Shown here: positions 1 to 14,270 of the stretch, piece after piece
How positions within the stretch are numbered: the first letter of the stretch is position 1
Layout: the number at the start of each line of letters is the position of its first letter
Assembly (NCBI GenBank): GCA_035048815.1
Contig: JAUCBN010000046.1
Span: forward strand, 9,588,999-9,652,998
DNA length: 64,000 nucleotides
From: Abelmoschus esculentus
Lineage: Eukaryota > Streptophyta > Magnoliopsida > Malvales > Malvaceae
Direction of reading: 5' to 3'
Program-made: the position numbers and the translations under genes
Notes under the pieces: generated by a model
Databases searched by the model: none
The model's input: the letters and a program-made list of their open reading frames with translations, nothing else
Told to the model about the DNA's origin: nothing

Positions 1-342
1 CACTAGGCTCCCTAGCTTACGCCCTTTCAGTTTCCTGTTTTAGATCTTGGACCTAGTCTACGTACGGTACTTGGAGGATACTGATTCAGTTTAATAATAT
101 CGTATGTTTTACCGTTTTATTTCCAGATTAAAAACTTTTATTGGATATTATTTTTGTAATAAGGACTTGAGACTTTTACTCGGATTTTTCTGAATTATTA
201 ATGTTTAATATTTATGGGTTGAAATTTATATTTATAAACGTTTAACTTTTCAGCATTTAAAATTATTAATTATTTAATAATTTTTCTGAATATTATTTTA
301 ATTTTATAAAAAACCTAACTTGCAAATCAAGTTTCAGTAACG
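1..342. other. Unassigned AT-rich flank before the satellite
   Basis: This stretch does not match the satellite monomer and holds no convincing reading frame. The satellite starts at about 343 in mid-monomer, with the ATAATTTGGTTCAAAA variant. The segment could be the edge of another retroelement that continues outside the window, but no TG/CA terminus or target-site duplication is visible at the boundary, so it is left unassigned. Confidence 0.4.
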
Positions 343-1285
343 TATAATTTGGTTCAAAATTCCATAATTAACTTTTTGAACTCATAAAACTTTATTTAAT
401 ATTATTTTTCGATCTTTTTTGGGGTTTAAAGTGTGTGTGTCTAAATGGGCTTTATAGTGAATATGTTCGAATTTTAACCGAGCAAAAAGCTAAAAATTTG
501 AGATTAATTTTTATATTTAGATTCAAAATTCCATAATTAACTATTTGAACTAATAAAAATTGATTTAATATTATTTTTCGATCTTTTTTGGGTTTGAAGC
601 GTGTGTGTCTAAATGGGCTTTATAGTGAATCTGTTCGAATTTTAATCTAGTAAAAAGTTAAAAATTTGACATTAATTTTTATAATTAGATTCAAAAATCC
701 ATAATTAACTATTTTAACTCATAAAATTTGATTTAATATTATTTTTCGATCCTTCTTTGAGTTTAAAGCGTGTGTGTCTAAATGGGCTTTATAGTGAATA
801 TGTTCGAATTTTAATCGAGTAAAATGCTGAAAATTTGAGATTAATTTTTATAATTTGGTTCAAAAGTCCATAATTAACTATTTGAACTCATAAAACTTTA
901 TTTAATATTATTTTTCGATCTTTTTTGGGGTTTAAAGCGTGTGTGTCTAAATGGGCTTTATAGTGAATATGTTCGAATTTTAAACGAGCAAAAAGCTAAA
1001 AATTTGAGATTAATTTTTATAATTAGATTCAAAAATCCATAATTAACTATTTTAACTAATAAAAATTGATTTAATATTATTTTTCGATCTTTTTTGGGTT
1101 TCAAGCGTGTGTGTCTAAATGGGCATTATAGTGAATCTATTCGAATTTTAACCGAGTAAAAAGCTAAAAATTTGAGATTAATTTTTATAATTAGATTCAA
1201 AAATCTATAATTAACTATTTGAAATCATAAAATTTGATTTAATATTATTTTTCGATCTTTTTTTGGGTTTAAAACTTGTGTGTCT
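343..1285 (+). repeat. Satellite block A (about 169-bp monomers)
   Basis: About 5.5 head-to-tail monomers. The conserved CTAAATGGGC landmark occurs at 441, 609, 778, 947 and 1115, giving spacings of 168-169 bp. A monomer can be recognised by the ordered landmarks GGGTTTAAAGCGTGTGTGTC, TAAATGGGCTTTATAGTGAA, TTCGAATTTTAACCGAG, AAAAATTTGAGATTAAT, TCCATAATTAACTATTTGAA and ATTTTTCGATCTTTTTT. The block is interrupted by a solo LTR whose duplicated target TGTCT is satellite sequence. The length is close to one nucleosome, as in many plant centromeric satellites, but a centromeric role is inference. Confidence 0.93.
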
Positions 1286-4100
1286 TGTAATCCCCTCGAC
1301 CTGGTCTAAACGTCACCTGACTCGAATGAGTTACACGGGGAATATCGAGGCTAATCAGGGGACTCGCCCCGATAAACGACCTTATATTTTTTTTCTTTTT
1401 ATCTTATCTAGATGCTTTAATTAGATCCTACATGTTTATGCAAGGACTAAGTTCAAAGTGCAGCGGAAATTAATGTAAGACAAGTCCTAGTTTAACCAAA
1501 TAAGTTTTAGAGACCTAATTATAATTTTCCAGAAGACCATCATATTTTTGCCTAGGTATCGATACCCTATGAACATGTATCGAAACCTCTGAATAGAAAA
1601 GTGCAGATCATACAAGAATCCAGTCTAAACTAAAATACTATGGTTCTCTAGATGCATACAAAACCCTATAAGCATAATCCACACTTCAAACAACATTCCT
1701 AGATGCAAAGTTACCTAATACCGAAGGCAAAGCACTTATATTATAAGCATAATCCAACATCAATAAATATGGCAACACATACTTCATAAAGTCTTAACAA
1801 TTCTCATATAACTTAAAATCATAATAAGTTCAATAATAAGGGTTCCAAACAGAGTTCCGAACTCAATAATTCTCTAATCCATTGCTCTCAACTACTTAGG
1901 TTCAAAACTTAAGAAAATGCATACTTAAGCTAAAGAAAATACTAAAATAGGCACGATTGGCTCCTTTGCTTTCCGATTGCTTCCAACACTTACTTATCTG
2001 CATTGTAAGGGAAAAAAAGAGTGATTAAGCTTAAAGCTTAATGAGGGTAATAAAACATTTAAAACAACACTTGCAATGCAGCCCATAATTACTCAATTAC
2101 AACAAAGGTAAAACATGTCATGCTTTCTTTAAAACAACATAATCATATTATCAATGTCAATAGCAAATCCAGCAACTGTTAACAAAATCATGGCTCACAA
2201 GCCAACATAAAGTACCGGTAAAATCCCTTTTAAAAGATATCTCATGCTTTCAAAGCAAAACAAGGTCATCATGCTATTCACCTAGCAAAACCTAATTCGA
2301 CATAACACTTGCAATTTCAAATAGAAAACATAAATTATATTGAGGCTAGTGATCCGATTTGTACTACTCCAAATTGTTAGGATAAACGGGCAACCGCATG
2401 TTAGTACTACTCCAAGAGCATGCGCATGTTGATACTACTCTCAACATGAATTATCTCACCTTGGTGTCCGGTGACAGTACTACTCCAATCAACCCGGATG
2501 TGACAGTACTACTCCCATCACATAGCATTACACTAAAAGCCAAAACGCAACATACAAGGAATTTAAACACGTACGACTTTTGAATATTTATAGTGCACTC
2601 TAGACCCTATTTATCGATCAACTTATCCCATAAGGTTCATCACTTACTAACCGATATGTATATCAAAAACCAATGCTCAAATGTAATTCAAAACTGAATT
2701 AAACACATGCTTCCCAATATTTCAAGTTTCGAAATATAAACCAATAAAATCACCTTTAACTTAATTTTCAAAGTAAAAATCATGGAAGCATCAATTGTAT
2801 ATCAAAACCATTATAAATTAGCAACATGAGCATTAAATCACCATGTATAAACATCTATGCAAAATCAACATTAAGCATGACAAAGTTCATAGTAAAAACA
2901 TAGAGTAATATGGGAACCCTTTTGCGAAAACTTAAACTTTACTTACTTCCGAGTATAGGGAGGTTTTCACACCTTCCCTACACTCTCAAACCTCTGTAAA
3001 TTAAGTTTAAAACACTGCCGAAGCAGCCACTCTCGTAAACCACTCACCGATAACCGTTACTTGCTCGCCCAGCCACCAAAACGAACTAAAACACCTTCAA
3101 ACGCGATCGCCTAACTCTTGCCCTGTTTCAAGCATCAAAACAAGGGGTTTAATGCTACAAAACACACAAAAGAAACCCTCAAGTCGGATCTCTACACAAC
3201 AGCCTTTAAAACCTATCAAAACTTAAACCCAAAACTTGTCGGAACACACCAAACTTCACTTAAACTTATAGTTCGGGATTAGATATTTTAAAAACACTTT
3301 ATAAACATCCTAACACGTTAAAAATAATCCATTTAGGATCCAAAAACAGTAGGTAAAAACCTTTGAACGAAAATTGGGATTTTTAACCGAAAAACCAATT
3401 TTTTTTATGAAATTAAAGGATTAAAACGATTTCTCCAAGCCAAGAACTTGAGAATTTCAGTAAAGAACTTTATTGTTCTAGAGGATTGATGAAATCTCAC
3501 CTCCAAAACGATCCAATTGCTTTCCGGCTTTTAAAACGAGAAAACGATGAGAAAACAAGAAAAATTGAAGAAGAAAAGTTGTAATAAATATTGTGAACGA
3601 AATTAATTGAAAAAGAATGAGTTTTTACCTTGAAAGCTTGATGAACGACTGCCTCCAATGAGGAAAAACGAAAATTAGAAAAATATGTGATGTTTAGGTT
3701 AATTAAAAAGGGTTTTAAGAGTTTTAAATTGGGTTTAATTAAGTTATTTAATTTAAAATAGATTTTGGGCTTAATTAATTAATATTTGGAAAGCCTAGAC
3801 CAGCTAGGATTATAATTGGATCAAAGTCCCTTAAAGATTCAAAATTTTGGTTTATTTTATAAAATTGTCCTCTAAGTTTCAATTTTTACAAAACGGTCAC
3901 TAATCTCAAAATCTTACGGTTTCAAGAGTCAATTTCCAAAATTGTTTTGACCAAAGTCAAATATATGTTATTTAAGAATTTTAGCATATTTTTCCTCAAT
4001 TTATTTTGATTAAAACTAATTTTTAAGTGTTTTATCCCGAACCATGCTAAACCGGCTAAACCGACCCACTAACTCCTAAGCCTAAACTTGGGGCGTTACA
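1286..4100 (-). mobile_element. Solo LTR, 2.8 kb, with 5-bp target-site duplication
   Basis: The insertion starts TGTAATCCCC and ends GGGGCGTTACA, which are TG...CA termini with imperfect inverted ends. It is flanked by a perfect 5-bp duplication TGTCT (1281-1285 and 4101-4105), after which the satellite resumes in register. I see no polyprotein, primer-binding site or second LTR copy inside, so a solo LTR left by LTR-LTR recombination is the simplest reading. Orientation is set to minus because the reverse complement starts TGTAACGCCCC, like plant Ty3/gypsy LTRs of the Tekay/Del type. It shares a CTTAGGAGTTA-like stretch just inside that end with the LTR at 22511-25951. The clade is inference. 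Confidence 0.85.
2361..2520. repeat. Degenerate TACTACTCC repeat inside the solo LTR
   Basis: The motif (G)TACTACTCC, with small variants, appears about five times in this stretch at irregular spacing. It is separated by short stretches mentioning CGCATGTT and GGATGTGACA variants. This is a local minisatellite-like expansion in the LTR. A 61-codon frame that crosses it (2398-2583) has no protein-like features and is not taken as a gene. Confidence 0.55.
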
Positions 4101-7100
4101 TGTCTAAATGGGCTTTATAGTGAATCTGTTCGAATTATAACCGAGTAAAAAGCTAAAAATTTGAAATTAATTTTTATAATTAGTTTCAAAAATTCTTAAT
4201 TAACTATTTGAACTCATAAAATTTGATTTAATAATATTTTTCGATCTTTTTTTGGGTTTAAAGTGTGTGTCTAAATGGGCTTTGTATTGAATCTGTTCGA
4301 ATTTTAACCGAGTAAAAAGCTAAAAAATTGAGATTGATTTTTATAATTAGATTTAAAAATCCATAATTAACTATTTGAGGTCATAAAATTTGATTTAATA
4401 TCATTTTCGGATCCCTTTTTGGGTTTAAAGCGTGTGTGTCTAAATGTGCTTCATAGTGAATCTGTTCGAATTTTAACTGAGTAAAAAGCTAAAAATTTGA
4501 GATTAATTTTTATAATTAGATTAAAAAATCCATAATTAACTATTTGAACTCATAAAATTTGATTTAGTATCATTTTTAGATCTTTTTTGGGGTTTAAAGC
4601 GTGCATAATGGGCTTTGTAGTGAATTTGTTTGAATTTTAACCGAGTAAAAAGCTAAAAATTTGAGATTAATTTTTATAATTATATTCAAAAATCCATAAT
4701 TAACTATTTGAACTCTTAAAATTTGATTTAATATCGTTTTTCGATCTTTTTTTGGGGTTTAAATCGTGCGTGTCTAAATGGGCTTTTATAGTGAATCTGT
4801 TGAATTTTAACCGAGTAAAAAGCTAAAAATTTGAGATTAATTTTAATAATTAGATTCATCAATCCATAATTAACTATTTGAACTCATAAAATTTGATTTA
4901 ATATCATTTTTTGATCTTTTTTGGGTTTAAAGCGTGTGTATCTAAATGAGCTTTTTATAATGAATCTGTTAAATTTTAACCTACTAAAAAGCCAAAAATT
5001 TGAGATTCATTTTATAATTATATTCAAAAATCTATAATTAAATATTTGAAGTCATAAAATTTGATTTAAAATCATTTTTCGATCTTTTTTGGTTTTAAAG
5101 CATGTTTGTCAAAATGAGGTTTATAGTGTATCTGTCAAATTTTAACCTAGTAAAAAGCTAAAAGTTTGAGATTAATTTTTATAATTAGATTCATAAATCC
5201 ATAATTAACTATTTGAACTCATAAAATTTGATTTAAAATCATTTTCGATCTTTTTGGGGGTTTAAAGCGTGTGTGTCTAAATGGCCTTTATAGTTAATTT
5301 ATTCTAATTTTAACCTAGTAAAAAGCAAAAAATTTGATATGAATTTTTATAATTAGATTCAAAAATCTATAATTAAATATTTGAACTCATAAAATTTGAT
5401 TTAATATCTTTTTTTGATCTGTTTTTTGGTTAAAAGCGTGTGTGTCTAAATGAGCTTTATAGTGAATTTGTTCGAATTTTAACCGAGTAAAAAGCTAAAA
5501 ATTTGACATTAATTTTAATAAGTAGATTAAAAAATCCATAATTAACCATTTGATCTCATAAAATTTGATTTAATATTATTTTTCGATCTTTTTTTAGGTT
5601 TAAAGTGTGTGTGTCTAAATGGCATTATAGTGAATCTATTCGAATTTTAACCGAGTAAAAAGCTAAAAATTTTACATTAATTTTAATTACTAGATTCAAA
5701 AATCCATAATTAGCCATTTGAACTCATAAAATTTGATTTAATATTATTTTTCGATCTTTTTTTGGGTTTAAAGCGTGTGTGTCTAAATGGGATTTATAGT
5801 GAATCTGTTCGAATTTTAACCGAGTAAAAAGCTAAAAATTAGACATTAATTTTTATAATTAGATTCAAAAATCCATAATTAACTATTTGAACTCATAAAA
5901 TTTGATTTAATATTATTTTTCGATCTTTTTTTGGGTTTAAAGCTTGTGTGTCTAAATGAGCTATATAGTGAATCTGTTCGAATTATAATCGAGTAAAAAG
6001 CTAAAAATTTGAGATTAATTTTTATAATTAGTTTAAAAATTCTTAAATAACTATTTGAACTCATAAAATTTGATTTAATATTATTTTTCGATCTTTTTTT
6101 GGGTTTAAAGTGTGCGTGTCTAAATGCGCTTTGTATTGAATCTGTTCGAATTTTAACCGAGAAAAAAGCTAAAAAATTGAGATTAATTTTTATAATTAGA
6201 TTTAAAAATCCATAATTAACTATTTGAAGTCATAAAATTTGATTTCATATCATTTTCCGATCTCTTTTTGGGTTTAAAGTGTGTGTGTCTAAATGTGCTT
6301 CATAGTGAATCTGTTCGAATTTTAACTGATTAAAAGGCTAAAAATTTGAGTTTAATTTTTATAATTAGATTCAAAAATCCATAATTAACTATTTGAGCTC
6401 ATAAAATTTGATTTAGTATCATTTTTCGATATTTTTTTGGGGTTTAAAGCGTGCGTGTCTAAATAGGCTTTGTAGTGAATTTGTTCGATTTTTAACCGAG
6501 TAAAAAAGCTAAAAATTTGAGATTAATTTTTATAATTAGATTCAAAAATCCATAATTAACTTTTTGAATTCTTAAAATTTGATTTAATATTATTTTTTGA
6601 TCTTCTTTTTGTGGTTTAAAGCGTGCGTGTCTAAATGAGCTTTTATAGTGAAAATGTTGAATTTTAACCGAGTAAAAAGCTAAAAATTCTAGATTAATTT
6701 TTATAATTAGATTCATCAATCCATAATTAACAATTTGAACTCATAAAATTTAATTTAATATCATTTTTCGATCTTTTTTGGGTTTAAAGCGTGTGTATCT
6801 AAATGAACGTTATAATGAATCTGTTAAATTTTAACCTATTAAAAAGCCAAAATGATTCATAAATCCATAATTAACTATTTGAACTCATAAAATTTGATTT
6901 AAAATCATTTTCGAATTTTTTGGGGTTTAAAGCGTGTGTGTCTAAATGGCCTTTATAGTTAATTTATTCGAATTTTAACCGAGTAAAAAGTTAAAAATTC
7001 GACATTAATTTTTTTAATTAGATTCAAAATCCATATTTAACTATTTGAACTCATAAAATTTGATTTAATATTATTTTTCGATCTTTTTTGGGTTTAAAGC

Positions 7101-10100
7101 GTGTGTCTAAATGGGCTGTATAGTGAATCTGTTCGAATTTTAACAGAGTAAAAAGCTAAAAATTTAAGATTAATTTTTATAATTAGTTTCAAAATTCATA
7201 ATTAACTATTTGAAGTCATAAAATATGATTTTTAATATCATTTTCCGATCTCTTTTTGGGTTTAAACCGTGTGTGTCTAAATGTGCTTCATAGTGAATCT
7301 GTTTGAATTTTAACCGAGTAAAAAGCTAAAAATTTGAGATTAATTTTTATAATTAGATTCAAAAATCCATAATTAACTATTTGAACTCATAAAATTTGAT
7401 TGAGTATCATTTTTCGATCTTTTTTTGGGGTTTAAAGCGTGCATGTCTAAAGGGGCTTTGTAGTGAATTTGTTCGAATTTTAAACTAGTAAAAAGCAAAA
7501 AATTTGAGATTAATTTTTATAATTGGATTCAAAAATCATTAATTAACTATTTGAACTAATAAAATTTGATTTAACATCATTTTTCGATCTGTTTTTGGGT
7601 TAAAAGCGTGTGTGTCTAAATGAGCTTTATAGTGAATCTGTTCGAATTTTAACCGAGTAAAAAGCTAAAAATTTGACATTAATTTTTATAATTAGATTAA
7701 AAAATCCATAATTAACTATTTGAACTCATAAAATTTGATTTAATATCTTTTTTCGATTTTTTTTGGGGTTTAAAGGGTGCGTGTCTAAATTGGCTTTATA
7801 GTGAATCTGTTCGAATTTTAATCCTGTAAAAAGCTAAAAATTTGACATTAATTTTTATGATTAGATTCAAAAATACATAATTATTATTTGAATTCGAAAA
7901 ATTTTATTTAATATCATTTTCTATTTTGTTTTTCTGTTTAAAGCGTGTGTGTCTAAATGAGCTTTGTAGTGAATCTATTCGAATTTTAACCGAGTAAAAA
8001 GCTAAAAATTTGAGATTAATTTTTATAATTAGTTTCAAAAATCCATAATTAACTATTTGAACTCATAAAATTTGATTTAATATTATTTTTTGATCTTTTT
8101 TTGGGTTTAAAGTGTGCGTGTCTAAATGGGCTTTGTATTGAATCTATTTGAATTTTAACCGAGTAAAAAGCTAAAAAATTTAGATTAATTTTTATAATTA
8201 GATTTAAAAATCCATAATTAACTATTTGAAGTCCTAAAATATGATTTTTAATATTATTTTCCGATCTCTTTTTGGGTTTAAACCGTGTGTGTCTAAATGT
8301 GCTTCATAGTGAATCTGTTTGAATTTTAACCGAGTAAAAAGCTAAAAATTTGAGATTAATTTTTATAACTAGATTCAAAAATCCATAATTAACTATTTGA
8401 ACTCTTAAAATTTGATTTAATATCATTTTTCGATCTTTTTTTGGGGTTTTAAAGCGTGCGTGTCTAAATGGGTTTTTATAGTGAATCTGTTGAATTTTAA
8501 CCGAGTAAAAAGCAAAAAATTTGAGATTAATTTTAATAATTAGATTCAAAAATCCATAATTAACTTTTTCAACTCATAAAATTTGATTCAATTTCATTTT
8601 TCGAAATTTTTTTCGTGTTTAAAGCGTGCGTGTCTAAATTATCTTTGTAGTGAATCTGTTCGAATTTTAACCAAGTAAAAAGCTAAAAATTTGAGATTAA
8701 TTTTTATAATTAGTTTCAAAAATCCACAATTAACTATTTGAACTCATAAAATTTGATTTAAAATCATTTTCAATCTTTTTTGGGTTTTAAAGCGTGTGTG
8801 TCTAAATGGCCTTTATAGTTAATTTATTCGAATTTTATCCTAGTAAAAAGCAAAAAATTTGAGATTAATTTTTATAATTGGATTCAAAAATCTATAATTA
8901 ACTATTTGAACTCATAAAATTTGATTTAATGTCATTTTTCGATCTGTTTTTGGGTTAAAAGCGTGTGTCTAAATGAGCTTTATAGTAAATCTGTTCGAAT
9001 TTTAACCGAGTAAAAAGCTAAAAATTTGAGATTAATTTTTATAATTTGGTTGAAAAGTCCATAATTAACTATTTGAACTCAAAAAGTTTGATTTAGTATC
9101 ATTTTTCGATCTTTTTTTTGGGTTTAAAGCGTGTGTGTCCAAATAGGCTTTATAGTGAATATGTTCGAATTTTAATCGAGTAAAAAGAAAAAAATTTGAG
9201 ATTAATTTCTATAATTAGATTCAAAAATCTATAATTAACTATTTGAACTCATAAAATTTGATTTATTATCATTTTTCGATCTTTTTTGGGTTTAAAGCGT
9301 GTGTATCTAAATGAGCTTTATAATGAATCTGTTAAATTTTAACAGAGTAAAAAGCCAAAAATTTGAGATTAATTTTATAATTATATTCAAAAATCTATAA
9401 TTAAATATTTGAACTCATAAAATTTGATTTAAAATCATTTTTCGATTTTTTTTAGTTTTAAAGCATGTTTGTCTAAATGAGGTTTATAGTGTATCTGTCA
9501 AATTTTAACCTATTAAAAAGCTAAAAATTTGAGATTAATTTTTATAATTAGATTCATAAATCCATAATTAACAATTTGAACTCATAAAATTTGATTTAAA
9601 ATCATTTTCGATCTTTTTTGGGGTTTAAAGCGTGTGTGTCTAAATGGCCTTTATAGTTAATTTATTCGAATTTTAACCTAGCAAAAAAGCAAAAAAATTG
9701 GGATTAATTTTTATAATTGGATTCAAAAATCTATAATTAACTATTTAAACTCATAAAATTTGATTTAATATCATTTTTCGATATGCTTTTGGGTTAAAAG
9801 CGTGTGTGTCTAAATGAGCTTTATAGTGAATCTGTTCGAATTTTAACCGAGTAAAAAGCTAAAAATTTGACATTAATTTTTATAATTAGATTCAAAAATC
9901 CATAATTAACTATTTGAACTCATAAAATTTGATTTAATATCATTTTTCGATATGTTTTTGGGTTTAAAGCGTGTGTGTCTAAATGGGCTTTATAGTTAAT
10001 ATGTTCAAATTTTAACCGAGTAAAAAGCTAAAAATTTGAGATTAATTTTTAAAATTAGATTCAAAAATCCATAATTAACTATTTGAACTCATAAAATTTG

Positions 10101-11736
10101 ATTTAATATCATTTTTTGATTTTTTTGGGTTTAAAGCGTGCGCGTCTAAATTGGCTTTGTAGTGAATCTGTTCGAATTTTAACCTTGTAAAAAGCTAAAA
10201 ATTTGACATTAATTTTTATAATTAGATTAAAAAAATACATAATTAACTATTTGAATTCGTAAAATTTTATTTAATATCATTTTCTATTTTGTTTTTCTGT
10301 TTAAAGCGTGTGTGTCTAAATGGGCTTTGTAGTGAATCTATTCGAATTTTAACCGAGTAGAAAGCTAAAATTTTGAGATTAATTTTTATAATTAGTTTCA
10401 AAAATCCATAATTAACTATTTGAACACATAAAATTTGATTTAAAATCATTTTTGATCTTTTTAGGGTTTAAAGCGTGCGTGTCTAAATGGCCTTTATAGT
10501 TAATTTATTCGAATTTTAACCTAGTAAAAAGCAAAAATTTGAGATTAATTTTTATAATTAGATTCAAAAATCTATAATTAATTATTTGAACTCATAAAAT
10601 TTGATTATCATTTTTCAATCTTTTTTTTGGGTTTAAAGCGTGTGTGTCTAAATGGGCTTTGTAGTGAATCTGTTCGAATTTTAACCTAGTAAAAAGCTAA
10701 AAATTTGATATTAATTTTATTAATTAGATTTGAAAATCCATAATTAACTATTTGAACTCATAAAATTTGATTCAATATCATTTTTCGAACTTTTTTTTGG
10801 CTTTAAAGCGTGCATGTCTAAATTGTCTTTATAGTGAATCTGTTCGAATTTTAACCGAGTAAAAAGCAAAAAATTTGAGATTAATTTTTATACTTAGATT
10901 CAAAAATCCATAATTAACTATTTGAACTAATAAAATTTGATTTAATATTATTTTTCGATCTTTTTTGGGTTTAAAGCGTGTGTGTTTAAATGGGCATTAT
11001 AGTGAATCTGTTCGAATTTTAACCGAGTAAAACGCTAAAAATTTGAGATTAATTTTTATAATTTGGTTCAGAAGTCCATAATTAACTATTTGAACTCATA
11101 AAATTTGATTCAATATCATTTTTCTATCTTTTTTATTGGTTTAAAGTATGCATGTCTAAATGGGCTTTGTAGTAATTCTGTTCGAATTTTAATCGAGTAA
11201 AAAGCTAAAAATTTGACATTAATTTTAATAATTAGATTTAAAAATCCATAATTAACCATTGGAACTCATAAAATTTTATTTAATATTAATTTTCGATCTT
11301 TTTTTGGGTTTAAAGCTTGTGTGTCTAAATGGGCTTTATAGTGAATCTATTCGAATTTTAACCGAGTAAAAAGCTAAAAATTTGAGATTAATTTTTATAA
11401 TTAGATTCAAAAATCCATAATTAACTATTTAAACTCATAAAATTTGATTTAATATCATTTTTCGATCTGTTTTTGGGTTTAAAGCGTGTGTGTCTAAATG
11501 GGCTGTGTAGTGAATATGTTCGAATTTTAACCGAGTAAAAAACAAAAAATTTGAGATTAAGTTTTATAATTAGATTCAAAAATCTATAATTAACTATTTG
11601 AACTCATAAAATTTGATTTAGTATCATTTTTCGATCTGTTTTTGGTTTTAAAGCGTGCGTGTCTAAATGGGCTTTTATAGTGAGTCTGTTTAATTTTTTG
11701 GGTTTAAAGTATGCATGTCTAAATGGGCTTATAACT
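4101..11736 (+). repeat. Satellite block B (about 45 monomers)
   Basis: Continuous head-to-tail copies of the same roughly 169-bp monomer, all in the same orientation as block A. Variation is mostly point changes and length changes in the poly-T run after TTCGATC. Some monomers carry internal deletions: one near 6845 (AAAGCCAAAATGATTCATAAATCC type junction) and a short one near 11690, where CTGTTTAATTTTTTGGGTTT joins two parts of the unit. Several minus-strand frames of 60-81 codons repeat the same peptide (NLIIKINLKFLAFYSVKI) because 168 is a multiple of three. They are by-products of the repeat, not genes. Confidence 0.95.
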
Positions 11737-12059
11737 TGTAATTAGACCGGAATTTGTAGTCATTCGTTGACATTTCAATTATTTGCAATACATTACGAAT
11801 CAATCTCGTATGACACTTATCAATTTTGGGGCTAATTTAAAGCTTTTCTATATTCATCTTACCATTTAATCTGGTTTAAGCTTATTTTTTTTTATTTTTT
11901 TTATTTTTCAATCAAATTTCATCTAATACTTGGTCTCATAACCGATCACAATTTAGTTTCCATTTGAGATTCAAGACTCACTTCAATTTAACTTAATAAG
12001 TTACTCAAACACGATGTGAGATTCCTATACTTTAATCCAAGTTTGACTCCAAAAATGGC

Positions 12060-12450
12060 CTATGGTATCGATACCCTTATAGAGAGGTATCGGAACAGGG
12101 GTATCGAACCACCATTCGATACTGGTCAACTATGTTGACCCAATGACTCGTTGACCAAAAACTACAGTAGCCTGGTTCGATACTGGTATCGATGCAATTT
12201 CGTTACTAGAGGTCCCAGTATCGAACCAGGTATCGAACTGGTCTTATTCGATAACTCGTTGACCAAGGTTGGGTAGCCTGGTTCGATAGTGGTATCAAAC
12301 TAGGAAGCTCACTACCAAGCTTGGCATTGAAGCAGGTATCGATGCCTTTTCGCTACTGGAAGTCCTGGTATCGAACTAGGTACCGAACCATATGGGCCTT
12401 AGACAAGGGGGTATCGATACCCATGAGAATGGTATCGATACCCCTGCTCG
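12060..12450. repeat. Cluster of TATCGATACC / GGTATCGAAC palindromic motifs
   Basis: About a dozen copies of GGTATCGATACC, GGTATCGAAC, GTTCGATACTGG and close variants lie in under 400 bp, in both orientations because the core is self-complementary. One related copy (TAGGTATCGATACCC) is at about 1553 in the solo LTR at 1286-4100, so the motif is shared between LTR families in this window. A role is unknown. It could be an LTR regulatory motif cluster or simply a low-complexity expansion. Confidence 0.6.
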
Positions 12451-13349
12451 AATGGCAGGTTTATTACTTCTAAGGCACTTAGACACTAACCAAAGGACCA
12501 ACCATAGGGTCTCAAACCATCCCTGAACCTTATGGGACAATTTTTAACATGATATGCAACCATAATCACTTACCATTTCTATCATTTGATCAAGTCATTA
12601 CCAATTTAATGTTCATGTACTTTCATTATACCGAACCTATTATTTCTCATCAAATGGCCATGCATACCATCATATGTCACCTAACAAATTAGTTAGCCTT
12701 ATTATCATGCACTTTCACTATGCAACTAATCCTATCCATGGGGTAACTTTTAGGATTCTCATGTTATCCTATTAGGTTCCATGTTTCAAATGTCATTATA
12801 GTACATACATATCACATGCATATGGCAAATGCTAACCTATATAAGCCAAAGCTAAAACTCAATTGCATATAATTAGCCTAGTCACACTAGGCCCTAAGGA
12901 TTACACACCAAATATAATTATCAAGCCAACATGTACAAAATATGAGCCACACACCAAATGCATGGAGCTAATCAAATTAGGACCACTATGCCACCATAAA
13001 CTAGGAGTTATCAAAGATTACAAAAATACCATACTTTGACTTGCTCGATGTCCTTGCCCTCGATCGACTTCAATCTAGTTACTTAGCTCGGGAACCTGTT
13101 GATTGGGGAGGAAACAAACGGTGGTAAGTACTTACGAAGTACTTAGTGAGGCAGCCCTAAGTCTAACCATTTAGACATTAATCAAAATAACATGCTTCAA
13201 GTAATCTATCAATCAATTTCACATAACGATACAAACACCGTATAACATGTTTAACATGTATCTTATTTATTATGCTTGTCATAAATCATTTCATCATGCC
13301 AATAACATGAAACTAAATCCACAAACTATATGCTCATTTACAATTTCAT

Positions 13350-13675
13350 ATTCCGATGTGCAATAACAACTTATAACCAAATGTTCAATAGCAAATCATG
13401 CTTGAATGCTCAATAGCACTTATAATCAAATGCTCAATAGCAAGTCATGTTCGAATGCTTAATAGCAAATCATGTTCGAATGCTCAATAGCAAATCATGT
13501 TCGAATGCTCAATAGCAACTTATAATTAGATGCTCACTAGCAATATCATGTTCGAATGCTCAATAGCAAATCATGTTCGAATGCTCAATAGCAACTTATA
13601 ATCAGATGCTCACTAGCAATATCATATCAAATGCATAATGGCAATAACGTATCAAATGCCCAATGGCAATATCAT
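13350..13675. repeat. Minisatellite, about 25-bp units (GAATGCTCAATAGCAA)
   Basis: Roughly a dozen tandem units share GAATGCTCAATAGCAA followed by ATCATGTTC or CTTATAATC. The basic unit is 25 bp, with unit variants that alternate in blocks (TCATGTTC units, then TTATAATCAGATGCTCACTAGCAATA). The last units drift to AATGCCCAATGGCAATATC. Internal tandem repeats of this kind are common in long plant LTRs. Confidence 0.8.
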
Positions 13676-13924
13676 ATCTTTTATCGTTCAGATTAGTTTC
13701 AAATGATGCCTTGGTATAGTTAAACTAGGTAAGCGAGTCAACGGAAGTACCACAAAGGTACTGACAGAAGTGCCACGAAGGCACTAACAAAAGATACCCA
13801 TGGTATCTACCTATGACCAATTATCGACCAAGGCTCAATCAGAGTTCCGTATTCATTTGATCTTTCACTTTGTATTAATCAAGTTTCTTTATCACAGCAT
13901 TGTTCATAACCTACTATCAACTGA

Positions 13925-14270
13925 AGCATTTATGTCATGCTACCATTCCAAAAGCATATGTACCATGCTAACATATCAAAAGCATATATCATGCTACCAA
14001 TCAAAAGCATATGCCATGCTAACATATCAAAAACATATATATATATATATATAACATGCTATCAAATCCAAAAGCATATGCCATGCTAACAAATCAAAAG
14101 CATATATATGTCATGCTACCAAATCCAAAAGCATGTGCCATGCTAACATATCAAAAGCATATATATGTTATGCTACCAAATCCAAAAGCATATGTCATGC
14201 TAACATATCAAAAGCATATGCCATGCTAACATATCAAAAGCATATATCATGTTACCAATCAAACGATCAA
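13925..14270. repeat. Minisatellite, about 25-31-bp units (CATGCTAACATATCAAAAGC)
   Basis: About 12 units alternate between CATGCTAACATATCAAAAGC and CATGCTACCAAATCCAAAAG, each followed by a variable AT dinucleotide tail. The tail is longest near 14034-14052. The frame at 13800-14054 runs through this repeat and looks spurious. Confidence 0.8.

Noticed and set aside
5879..10449. Minus-strand frames of 60-81 codons in the satellite (5879-6064, 6492-6719, 8304-8549, 10267-10449, also 44540-44782) repeating an NLIIKINLKFLAFYS-like peptide
   Set aside because: The monomer length is close to a multiple of three, so a stop-free stretch on one strand recurs in successive monomers. There is no family similarity, and every copy is broken within one or two monomers.
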